64,000 bases of DNA from Ornithinimicrobium faecis (GTDB taxonomy: Bacteria; Actinomycetota; Actinomycetes; Actinomycetales; Dermatophilaceae), in NCBI RefSeq assembly GCF_023923225.1, contig NZ_CP099489.1, positions 4,278,001 to 4,342,000 on the forward strand, read 5' to 3'. The position numbers and the translations under genes are program-made. Position 1 is the first letter of the stretch, and every line of letters starts with the position of its first letter. Positions 18,317 through 26,382 of this stretch are shown here, one piece after another. The notes under the pieces were generated by a model. That model was not told the origin of the DNA and made no database searches. It saw only the letters and a list, made by a program, of their open reading frames with translations.

Positions 18317-19561
18317 CTAGTTGCGCCAGGTGCCGCGGGTGTTGATGACGGTCTTGCCCTCAAGTGCGGCGGTGTCCATGGCCTTGAACTCCTTGTGGTC
18401 CACCAAGAGCACGACCACATCAGCCGCCGCCACGGCCTCCTCCAACGGTGTCAGTGCCAAGTTGGTGTGCCCGGCCAGGGTGGCCGGGAGCTCATTGACG
18501 TTCGGCTCCACCGCGAGCACCCGGCCCTGCGGCAACGCCTCAGCAAGCAACCCGGTGATGTTCAACGCCGGCGACTCCCGCATGTCATCAATATCGGGCT
18601 TGAACGCCAACCCCAACGCCGCCACCACCGGCGACTCCTTACCCGACGCGGCCTCCAACACCTGGGAGATCACATACTGCGGCTTGGCGTCATTGACCTC
18701 ACGCGCCGTCCGGATCAACCGCGCCTGCTCCGTGGCCGCAGACACGATGAACCACGGATCCACCGCGATGCAGTGCCCACCCACCCCCGGACCCGGCTGC
18801 AAGATGTTCACCCGCGGGTGCTTGTTCGCCAACTCGATCAACTCAAACACATCGATCCCGAGCCGCTCGGAGATGATCGACAACTCATTCGCGAACGCGA
18901 TATTCACATCCCGGAACGAGTTCTCCGTCAGCTTCGCCATCTCCGCCGTCGTCGCATCCGTCAGGAAGATGTCCGCGTGACAGAACACCTCATACAACTC
19001 CTTCGCACGCTGAGCCGCGTGCGAAGTCAACCCACCCACGATCCGGTCGTTCTCCACCAACTCGACCATCACCCGCCCCGGCAACACCCGCTCCGGACAG
19101 TGCGCCACATCCACCGTCATCGCATCCGGCTCAGCGTTCAGGTTCAACTCCGGACGCGCCGCCAGGATCCGCTGACCCACCCGCTCCGTCGCCCCTGGAG
19201 GAGACGTCGACTCCAGAATCACCAACTCCCCACCCGAGAGCTGCGGGATAATCCCGTCCGTCGCCGCATCGATATATGACAAGTCCGCCTCGTGCCCGTC
19301 CTTGAACGGCGTCGGCACCGCGATGATGAACACATCCGCCGCCGGAGTGTCCTTCTGCGCCGACAACAACCCCTTGCTCACCGCCCCCGCCACATGGATC
19401 CCCAGATCCGGCTCCACAAACGGCACCTCACCCCGATTCACCGCATCAACATGCTTGTCGCTGACGTCAACCCCCACCACGTGGACACCATTGGACGCCA
19501 AAATCGCAGCCGTCGGCAAACCGATATACCCCAAACCGATCACCACAACACGCCGATCCAT
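18317..19561 (-). CDS. wecC: UDP-N-acetyl-D-mannosaminuronate dehydrogenase, copy A
   Basis: 414 residues, the usual length for a nucleotide-sugar dehydrogenase. N-terminal NAD-binding VIGLGYIGLPTAAIL; STSPPGATERVGQ; catalytic-Cys loop GPGVGGHCIAVDPWF near residue 263; C-terminal UDP-binding GLAFKPDIDDMRESPA. It oxidises UDP-ManNAc twice to UDP-ManNAcA with NAD; the adjacent wecB supports that substrate. Bases 18927-19328 are identical to the second copy. Upstream, ACACTA at 19599-19604 (TAGTGT on the coding strand) is conserved in both copies and may be the -10 box. Confidence 0.93.
   Translation of the reverse strand: MDRRVVVIGLGYIGLPTAAILASNGVHVVGVDVSDKHVDAVNRGEVPFVEPDLGIHVAGAVSKGLLSAQKDTPAADVFIIAVPTPFKDGHEADLSYIDAATDGIIPQLSGGELVILESTSPPGATERVGQRILAARPELNLNAEPDAMTVDVAHCPERVLPGRVMVELVENDRIVGGLTSHAAQRAKELYEVFCHADIFLTDATTAEMAKLTENSFRDVNIAFANELSIISERLGIDVFELIELANKHPRVNILQPGPGVGGHCIAVDPWFIVSAATEQARLIRTAREVNDAKPQYVISQVLEAASGKESPVVAALGLAFKPDIDDMRESPALNITGLLAEALPQGRVLAVEPNVNELPATLAGHTNLALTPLEEAVAAADVVVLLVDHKEFKAMDTAALEGKTVINTRGTWRN
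18927..19328 (-). repeat. 402-bp segment identical to 30635-31036
   Basis: Compared base by base with the second wecC, this stretch has no mismatch, including all synonymous positions. Flanking parts of the same genes differ at many third positions. The boundaries are C/T at 18926/30634 and A/T at 19329/31037. The copies are direct repeats 11,708 bases apart. Confidence 0.95.
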
Positions 19562-19727
19562 ACCCGCACCTCACTGACGACAACAAACGGTCCCAGCCAC
19601 ACTACCGCCCACCCACCCCAACCCAGCCACGTGATCATCCGTCGTTGGCCGCTCCCGTGTCACCCTCCTAGACGGCTGACTCGTGACAGGATGGACCGGT
19701 GATTCAGCACGTGGCACGGGAGGGTTC
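19562..19727. promoter_or_regulatory. Divergent intergenic region between wecC-A and giant glycosyltransferase B
   Basis: 166 bases. The minus-strand half holds the conserved TAGTGT (ACACTA at 19599-19604) about 38 bases before the wecC start. The plus-strand half contains GTGACAGGATGGACCGGTG, similar to sequence before the first giant glycosyltransferase, and GGGAGGG just before the GTG. Promoters for both directions are expected here. Confidence 0.4.
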
Positions 19728-22700
19728 GTGAGCTTTCATCCGGACGAGGCGCGAGAGGCCTCGGAACTGCGCCGCTTCTTGGAGGCGGACTTCGCGGCGG
19801 ACCCGAACGCCCTGTCGAAGTACCAGGGGCTCATGGGCCGGGACGTGCGCAACCGTGCGCGGATCGCGGAGCTTGAGAGGGCCCTCAAGCAAGCCGCCGC
19901 CGAGACTAACCGTGTGGAGAAGTCCTTCACGAAGGCAGAACGCAAGCGCCGCGAGCTCCGCGACGCCAATGCCGACCTGACGCGTCGCCTGGGCAGCGCC
20001 CACGGGGCTCTCGAGGCCTACCGCAAGGAGACCGCCCGACTCAAGGAAGACCTACAGCGGCTTCGCGGATCGCGGTCCTACCGCATCGGCCGGAACCTGG
20101 TCGACCCGTTTGGACTCAGGTCGGTGCGGGCCTCGCAGGAGGCCCTGCCGGTGGCGAGCTCCACCACAGCCGCGGCGCAGCCCGCGGCCGACCCTCGCCC
20201 GGCCACCTCCGCCAGTCCCCGACAAAACACGGCACTGGGCGCTGCTGACCTGCCCCCGGCGCCAGACTCACTCCGGACCGAGGACGCACCCCGCCTACGA
20301 CGCCTCTCAGAGTGGTCCTACGAGGAGCTCCTGGAGTGGCTCGAGCGCGAGCCAGGTCCGGACAGCCTCAAGGCCGTCCTCTCCCGGAGCTGGTATGCCG
20401 AGGGGCAGTTCAGCAGACCAGCTGAACTGCTCGAAGCGCACGAGGAGATCGCTGCCCAGCTGACCGGGAAGGACGCAGTCCTCGCTGAGCGCATCCTCGG
20501 AGCCGCGCGGGCCAAGGAACAGGGCTTCACGCTCCCACCGCGTGCCCGAGGAGCCGCCTATCTGCCCGAGCGGGACCGCATCATGTACTGCGCCCACTCC
20601 ACCGCGATGTTCAACACCAACGGCTACTCGATCCGCACGCACGGGATGGCCAAGGGCCTCGCGATGGTCAACGAGGACGTCTTCGTCGTGGGCCGCCCGG
20701 GCTACCCCTGGGACTCCGCGACCGACATCGCCAAGCCGGCCACGGCACGGCACACCGGGGAGATCGAGGGCATCTCGTATGTCCACCTGCCCGGTAGCCC
20801 GCTGTCCAGCACGCCGTTCGACCGATTCATCCTGGAGGCCGCTGACGCCTACGTGCGTGAGGCGCGACTCCTGCGGCCCAGCCTGATCCACTCTGCGTCG
20901 AACTTCTGGACAGCGCTGCCCGCGCTGATTGCAGCCCGTCGGCTCGGGATCCCCTTCGTCTATGAGGTCCGCGGCCTGTGGGAGATCACCGAAGCCTCGG
21001 ACAAGTCGGGCTGGGAACAGACGGAGAGATACAGCCAGCAGGTCCGCCTCGAGACCCTCGTGGCGACCGAAGCGGACTCAGTCCTGGCGATCACGGAGGA
21101 GACGAAGGACGAGTTGGTGCGCCGTGGCGTGCCAACCGACAGGATCTCCTTGGCCCCCAACGCCGTCGACACGTCGAACTACCTGCCCCTGCCCAAGGAC
21201 GAGGCCTACGCCCGACGGAAGGGGGTGCGCACCGACCTTCCGGTCATCGGTTTTGCGGGCAGCATGGTCCGCTATGAGGGTCTGCACCTGCTATTAGAGG
21301 CTGCCTCCACGCTCGCCGAGCAGGAGGACTCCGAGGCCTCACCCGGCTTCCAGGTGGTTCTCGCCGGATCGGGTCGGGCCGAGGACGACCTCAAGGCCAT
21401 GGCCCGCGACCTGGGCATCGCCGACCGGGTGCGTTTCCTCGGACGGTTGCCCAACTCCGAGATGCCGCAGCTGATCAGCCTGTTCGACATCATGCCGCTG
21501 CCCCGGCTCTCCCTGCCGGTGACCGAGATGGTCTCTCCGCTGAAGCCGCTGGAGGCCCTGAGCTCGGGCAAGGCCGTTGTGCTGTCCGACGTGTCCCCGC
21601 ACCGGGTCTTCGCTGGCGCTGGCCAGGAGCGCGGGCGCCTCTTCACGGCCGGTGACGCGGACTCCCTGGCGACTGTTCTGGCCGAGCTCATCGCCGACCA
21701 GGACACGCGCACGACCCTGGGCCGAGAGGGGCGCCTGTGGTGCCTCGACAACCGCACCTGGGAGCGGGTCGCCGGTGGGGTGACCGATGTCCACGACCGC
21801 GCCCAGGCGAGCCACGACCACCTCGTCAGCGCGGTGAGTTCGCGGGAGCTGAGCAGCTTGCGCGTCGGTCTGGTTGCCGACGAGTTCACTAGCAGCACCC
21901 TGCAGGCCACCGTGCAGGTCACTCCGCTGGAGAGAGCCTCGTGGCGGGACCAACTGGGGGGTCTGCACTTGGTGTTCATCGAGTCTGCCTGGTCAGGCAA
22001 CGGTGGCCAGTGGCACCGAGGTGTGGGGCGCTACAGCGCCGAGGAGCACCGGGACATCAAGGACCTGCTGGCGGCTGCCCGCGAGCTCGGTATCCCGTCA
22101 GTCTTTTGGAACAAGGAGGACCCGGTCCACTTCAACCGGTTCGTCGCCACGGCGTCACTGTGCGACCACGTCTTCACGACCGACGCAGGGCGGATCCCAG
22201 CCTATCTCACCCAGGGCGAGGGACAGGTGGCCACCGCGTCGGCCCTGCCCTTCTACGCCCAACCCAAGATCCACAATCCGCTGCCCACCGACCGGCCCTT
22301 CGATGCCAGCATTGCCTACGCTGGCACCTACTACGGCGACCGCTATGCGCAGCGCTCCCGCGAGCTCGCCGCCATGCTCAGCGCCGCGAAGCCGCACGGC
22401 CTGACGATCTATGACCGCCAGGCCTCCCTGCCGGACTCGCCCTACCATTTCCCGCCGCAGTTCGAGGCGCACGTGCGGGGCAGCCTCCCCTACGACGATG
22501 TGCTGAAGTCCTACAAGTCCCACGTCGCGAGCATCAACGTCAACTCCGTGGCGGACTCTCCGTCTATGTTCTCCCGCAGGGTCGTCGAGATCGCTGCCTC
22601 CGGTGGCGTCGTGCTCTCTGGACCGGGTCGAGGTGTCAGCGAGACGTTCGGCTCGGCAATCCCGTGCACCGGTGACCCCGTGGAGTGGCGCGCCTATTTC

Positions 22701-24323
22701 CGTGCGTGGACGACGGACTCCCAGGCCAGGCTGACCGAAGCCTGGCGGCAGATGCGCGCGGTCTCCCGAGGGCACACGGTGGGCACGGCACTGACCATCG
22801 TGGCGCGAACGGCTGGCCTCACCGTGACCGGCCCGGAGTTGCCGAGCTACGCGCTCGCGCTGCAGGGCACCTCCCCCGACGAGCTGTCCACGCTCGTGGA
22901 GTCGCTGCTCGCCCAGTCGGTCCTGCCTGCCGAGGTGCTGGTCGCCGCGCTGGACAGGCCCGACCTGCGGGACACTCTGCAGGCTGCTGGCATCACGGTC
23001 GTTGACGACGCCGACGACTTCAGCGCCGAGTTCGTTGGGTCTCTGACCTGCCCCGTGCCGAGGACCTGGTTCGAGGACCTCATCTGTGCCAGTGCCTACG
23101 GCGACTGGCAGGGTCTGGCCTGCACGACGCCGGAGGCTCTGACACCCGACGCACCCATCGCACGCCCGACCGACCAGCCGCCCGGGCGTTGGGACTTGGT
23201 CGCTCGCCCCCACCTGTGGCAGCACGACTCGCTGGACGAGGCCCTCGCTGCCACACCCCTTCACGGGCTTCACCTGGCCAAGCCGCTCGCGGACGCCCCG
23301 CTCGCCGCCGCCCACACCATCGCGACACCCCAGACTGTGGGGATCTCTACCGAGCGCACCCGCATCCTGGTCGCCGGTCACGATCTCAAGTTTGCACAGT
23401 CGTTCATCGATAGCCTGCGCGAGCAGGGTTTCCCGGTCGAGATCGACCAATGGCAGTCGCACACAGACCACGATGAGGAACGCTCCCAGGAGTTGCTCAG
23501 GTCCGCCCACGTCGTGTTCTGTGAGTGGGGCCTCGGCAACGCGGAGTGGTACTCCAAGCACGTGGGCAAGGAGCAGCGTCTCATCGTCCGGGTGCACTCC
23601 CAGGAACTGCGCCGCCCCTACCTCTCGCGCATCAAGCACGACAACGTGGCGGCCTACATTTTCGTGGGCTCGCTGATCCGCGAGGCGGCGGTGCGCGGCC
23701 ACGGTGTCCCCCGGAACCGCACCGTGGTCATCCCCAACGGCGTGCCTGTGGACGCCCTGCAGCTGCCCAAGACGGAGGAAGCAGATCGGACCATCGGGCT
23801 GGTCGGCATCCTCCCCCAGAGCAAGCGCCTCGATCTGGCCCTGGACGTGTTGGAAGGCCTCCAGCAGCACGACCCAAGTTATCGTCTGCGCGTGCGTGGC
23901 AAGCTCCCATCCGAACTCCCCTGGCTCGCGCAACGGCCACTCGAGCTGCAGTACTTCGAGGACCAGTTCACCCGCATCGACGCGCTTAACTCGAGCCGAC
24001 CCGACAGCGTGCTCATGGAGGGGCACGACGACAACATGACAGAGTGGTATCGCCACATCGGCATCGCCCTGAGTGTCAGTGACTTCGAGTCCTTCCACCT
24101 GACGATCGCTGACGGGGCAGCCAGTGGGGCCATGCCGGCGCTCCTGGCCTGGCCCGGAGCCGACCTCATCTACCCGCGGGACTGGATCTGCGCATCAACT
24201 GACGAGATCGTCAAGCGTGTCCTGTACGCCCCCCGCACCCCGGAGGTCGTGCAGGACGCGAGCAAGCTCCTGTTCAACGCTCAGCATGTGAACGACGCCC
24301 TGACCGCTACGGTGGTCGGATGA
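19728..24323 (+). CDS. Giant multi-domain glycosyltransferase B (paralogue of 11986-16494)
   Basis: 1531 residues from GTG 19728. This start is chosen because MSFHPDEAREASELRRFL aligns with the start of paralogue A, and GGGAGGG precedes it. The domain order is the same: coiled coil (about 35-125), Ala/Pro linker, GT4-type domain from about residue 283 (RIMYCAHSTAMFNTNGYSIR), CgeB-like domain from about 711, and C-terminal GT-B-like domain from about 1210 (ILVAGHDLKFAQSFIDSL; VSDFESFHLTIADGAASG). Most conserved blocks are shared with A. The C-terminal part of the middle region and the linker differ most. By eye it uses TAC for Tyr where A mostly uses TAT, so the two did not arise by a simple recent duplication. 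Its stop overlaps the next ATG. Confidence 0.85.
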   Translation: MSFHPDEAREASELRRFLEADFAADPNALSKYQGLMGRDVRNRARIAELERALKQAAAETNRVEKSFTKAERKRRELRDANADLTRRLGSAHGALEAYRKETARLKEDLQRLRGSRSYRIGRNLVDPFGLRSVRASQEALPVASSTTAAAQPAADPRPATSASPRQNTALGAADLPPAPDSLRTEDAPRLRRLSEWSYEELLEWLEREPGPDSLKAVLSRSWYAEGQFSRPAELLEAHEEIAAQLTGKDAVLAERILGAARAKEQGFTLPPRARGAAYLPERDRIMYCAHSTAMFNTNGYSIRTHGMAKGLAMVNEDVFVVGRPGYPWDSATDIAKPATARHTGEIEGISYVHLPGSPLSSTPFDRFILEAADAYVREARLLRPSLIHSASNFWTALPALIAARRLGIPFVYEVRGLWEITEASDKSGWEQTERYSQQVRLETLVATEADSVLAITEETKDELVRRGVPTDRISLAPNAVDTSNYLPLPKDEAYARRKGVRTDLPVIGFAGSMVRYEGLHLLLEAASTLAEQEDSEASPGFQVVLAGSGRAEDDLKAMARDLGIADRVRFLGRLPNSEMPQLISLFDIMPLPRLSLPVTEMVSPLKPLEALSSGKAVVLSDVSPHRVFAGAGQERGRLFTAGDADSLATVLAELIADQDTRTTLGREGRLWCLDNRTWERVAGGVTDVHDRAQASHDHLVSAVSSRELSSLRVGLVADEFTSSTLQATVQVTPLERASWRDQLGGLHLVFIESAWSGNGGQWHRGVGRYSAEEHRDIKDLLAAARELGIPSVFWNKEDPVHFNRFVATASLCDHVFTTDAGRIPAYLTQGEGQVATASALPFYAQPKIHNPLPTDRPFDASIAYAGTYYGDRYAQRSRELAAMLSAAKPHGLTIYDRQASLPDSPYHFPPQFEAHVRGSLPYDDVLKSYKSHVASINVNSVADSPSMFSRRVVEIAASGGVVLSGPGRGVSETFGSAIPCTGDPVEWRAYFRAWTTDSQARLTEAWRQMRAVSRGHTVGTALTIVARTAGLTVTGPELPSYALALQGTSPDELSTLVESLLAQSVLPAEVLVAALDRPDLRDTLQAAGITVVDDADDFSAEFVGSLTCPVPRTWFEDLICASAYGDWQGLACTTPEALTPDAPIARPTDQPPGRWDLVARPHLWQHDSLDEALAATPLHGLHLAKPLADAPLAAAHTIATPQTVGISTERTRILVAGHDLKFAQSFIDSLREQGFPVEIDQWQSHTDHDEERSQELLRSAHVVFCEWGLGNAEWYSKHVGKEQRLIVRVHSQELRRPYLSRIKHDNVAAYIFVGSLIREAAVRGHGVPRNRTVVIPNGVPVDALQLPKTEEADRTIGLVGILPQSKRLDLALDVLEGLQQHDPSYRLRVRGKLPSELPWLAQRPLELQYFEDQFTRIDALNSSRPDSVLMEGHDDNMTEWYRHIGIALSVSDFESFHLTIADGAASGAMPALLAWPGADLIYPRDWICASTDEIVKRVLYAPRTPEVVQDASKLLFNAQHVNDALTATVVG

Positions 24324-25060
24324 GTTTTGGCGTCTATATCTTCGGCAGTTGCGTCTCCCGCGATACCGTCACCGAGTTGGGCGACGACTACCACATCGTG
24401 CACTACACGGCGCGGCAGTCTGCCATCAGTGCTGGCCGGCCGGCGCAGGGCGTTGCGGAGCACATCCCGACCCTCTCATCCCCCTTCCAGGACCGAGTGG
24501 TGCGGGCAGACATCCGCGGCGATCTCTTCGACGTCGTCAGGCGCAAGGCAGGCGAAGCGGACATCGTCCTCCTCGATCTAGTCGACGAACGGTTTGGTGT
24601 AATCCAGCTAGGCGGCGGATATGTCACGCGGCTCGTCGAGTTCTGGTCGAACGGTGGCCAGGCAGTTTCCCGAGGCGCGCCGCACCTGGTTTTCGGGAGC
24701 GATGAGCACTTCGCGCTCTGGTCAGAGTCAGCCTCCGCAGTCGTCCAGGCCTTCCAACAGGCGGGGCTTGCCGGCCGCCTCGCGCTCTTCCACACCCCGT
24801 GGACCACGGTGCTGAATACCGGGGAGCCACTAGAACTACCCAGCTGGATGCCCGACCCCGACGAGATGAACGCCAAGCTAAGGCGCTATGTGCGCCACTA
24901 CGCGTCGCTCGGCGTGCACGTCATCACCATGCCCAAGGACAAGGCTCGGTCAACTCGCGAGCACCGGTGGGGTCCCAGCCCGTTCCACTACACGGACGAC
25001 GCCCATGGGTGGCTAGCCCAGCAGGTCGCGAAACTTATGCCGAGTCTCCCACCGCGCTAG
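24320..25060 (+). CDS. DUF6270-like protein
   Basis: 246 residues, ATG overlapping the glycosyltransferase B stop (ATGA), so translationally coupled. It begins VYIFGSCVSRDTVTEL, the GSC-x-S/T-R-D opening typical of the DUF6270 family found in polysaccharide loci. Near the end FHYTDDAHGWLAQQVAKL resembles the D-x-x-H segment of SGNH hydrolases. A Ser or Cys in the GSCVS motif with Asp/His near the C-terminus could form an esterase or acyltransferase site. That is inference from pattern only. Confidence 0.7.
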   Translation: MSFGVYIFGSCVSRDTVTELGDDYHIVHYTARQSAISAGRPAQGVAEHIPTLSSPFQDRVVRADIRGDLFDVVRRKAGEADIVLLDLVDERFGVIQLGGGYVTRLVEFWSNGGQAVSRGAPHLVFGSDEHFALWSESASAVVQAFQQAGLAGRLALFHTPWTTVLNTGEPLELPSWMPDPDEMNAKLRRYVRHYASLGVHVITMPKDKARSTREHRWGPSPFHYTDDAHGWLAQQVAKLMPSLPPR

Positions 25061-25155
25061 ACGGTGTACGCAAAACACAACCAGGGATCACCGGACACGG
25101 GTCACGTCCGTGGCCATGTGTGGACGCACAACTGACAGCAGCGCAAGGGAGAACC

Positions 25156-26382
25156 GTGAACGCACCTGCCCGTGACTACCGTCGCTTCGGGGACGTGTCG
25201 GCAGAGTGGCCCAGCCTGGTCGCCTTCCTCAACGGCACCTGGCCCTCCGGGGTCAACAGCATCCGCCTCCCCCAAGACAATCACCTTGATCTGTACATCA
25301 GGGGCAGCATCAATGCCGCAAGGAAGCAGCGAACTACACTCCCGGTCTTCTTCACCGGGGCCGTCTCCACGCGCGACGGCAACCCCGGCCCCTTCTTCTC
25401 TGGTCTGCGTCTCGGCACGGAAATCGCCGACGCCTTCGTCTCCATCGCCGACCCCACGATGAGTGACAACGCCTACCTGCGCCTGGCCTGGTACACCGGC
25501 CGAGCGGGAGCCGCCCTCCAGGCCACGATCGCTGCAGTACTCAACGCCGTCGCCCGGCGAACCACGCAGGAACTCCTGATGATCGGTGGGAGTGGCGGTG
25601 GATTTGCCGCCTTGGACGCAGCAACACGCCTGCGCCACCCTGCGTCCGTGCTGGTCTGGAACCCGCAGACAAATCTCCTCGACTACTCGCCGGGGCCGGT
25701 CCTGGACTACTTGAAGGCCGTCCTCCCCCGCACACCGTCAGACATTCTCCGAATGACACGCAGCGAACGCTCGGCGGCCCTCACTTGTGGCGGCATCACC
25801 CACGAGATTACGCTGCCCACCCGGCGGCTGAACTCCCGGCTACGCCGCATCGTGTACCTCCAAAACAGCGGTGACACCCATGTGAGGGATCACGCCATGC
25901 CCTTCTTTGCACGGGCAGGCTTCGAGGACCTGGGAGACGGCTTATACGGCGACCAGGCGGATTGCACGGCCCTCGTGGCTGACATGAGCCCCGGCCACAA
26001 GCCACCATCACCGGACACGATCCGCTATGTCGCCCAGGCCCTGATCAATACCCGCACCACCGGGCGACGCGTGCTCAGGAACATCGAACGAGACCTCCAC
26101 GAGGAGAGCAGCGCACAGACCCCGGCGGCGCCGCAGCGTCGCCACACCCTGACGGTCGCCGGCCCAGGCATACTCCGGGCGGGCACCTCGGACGCCGGTG
26201 CAAGGTCCTATGCCTTCCACATCTACCGCGACGACGCACGCATCCACGAAACCGGGTGGCTCCGCGAGTCGAGTTACGAGTTCGCGGTGACCCCCGGCCG
26301 CTATCTCGTGCGCGTCTACGCGCTGTCGCCCTCAGGAACACGGTCGGCGCACAACACAAATTCACTCGTCGTGCCTGGCTAA
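25156..26382 (+). CDS. Alpha/beta-hydrolase-like protein with C-terminal Ig-like domain
   Basis: 408 residues from GTG 25156, with AGGGAGA upstream. The open frame extends further 5' over the previous gene, but this start matches the beginning of homology to the 38507 protein. The nucleophile elbow is G-G-S-G-G-G near residue 143 (LLMIGGSGGGFAALDA), followed by VLVWNPQTNLLDY and IVYLQNSGDTHVRDHAMPF, which recur in the 38507 protein (GASGGGFASL; AFNPQTSVVDY; VLYVQNPHEFHYTDHYMPF). His in the last block may complete the catalytic site. The final ~85 residues form a beta-rich domain ending YLVRVYALSPSG. No signal peptide is seen. Likely esterase/deacylase or acyltransferase for the locus glycan; substrate unknown. 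Confidence 0.7.
   Translation: MNAPARDYRRFGDVSAEWPSLVAFLNGTWPSGVNSIRLPQDNHLDLYIRGSINAARKQRTTLPVFFTGAVSTRDGNPGPFFSGLRLGTEIADAFVSIADPTMSDNAYLRLAWYTGRAGAALQATIAAVLNAVARRTTQELLMIGGSGGGFAALDAATRLRHPASVLVWNPQTNLLDYSPGPVLDYLKAVLPRTPSDILRMTRSERSAALTCGGITHEITLPTRRLNSRLRRIVYLQNSGDTHVRDHAMPFFARAGFEDLGDGLYGDQADCTALVADMSPGHKPPSPDTIRYVAQALINTRTTGRRVLRNIERDLHEESSAQTPAAPQRRHTLTVAGPGILRAGTSDAGARSYAFHIYRDDARIHETGWLRESSYEFAVTPGRYLVRVYALSPSGTRSAHNTNSLVVPG

Noticed and set aside
17498..19279. Plus-strand open frame of 593 codons
   Set aside because: Antisense to the heparinase-like gene and wecC; no recognisable protein.
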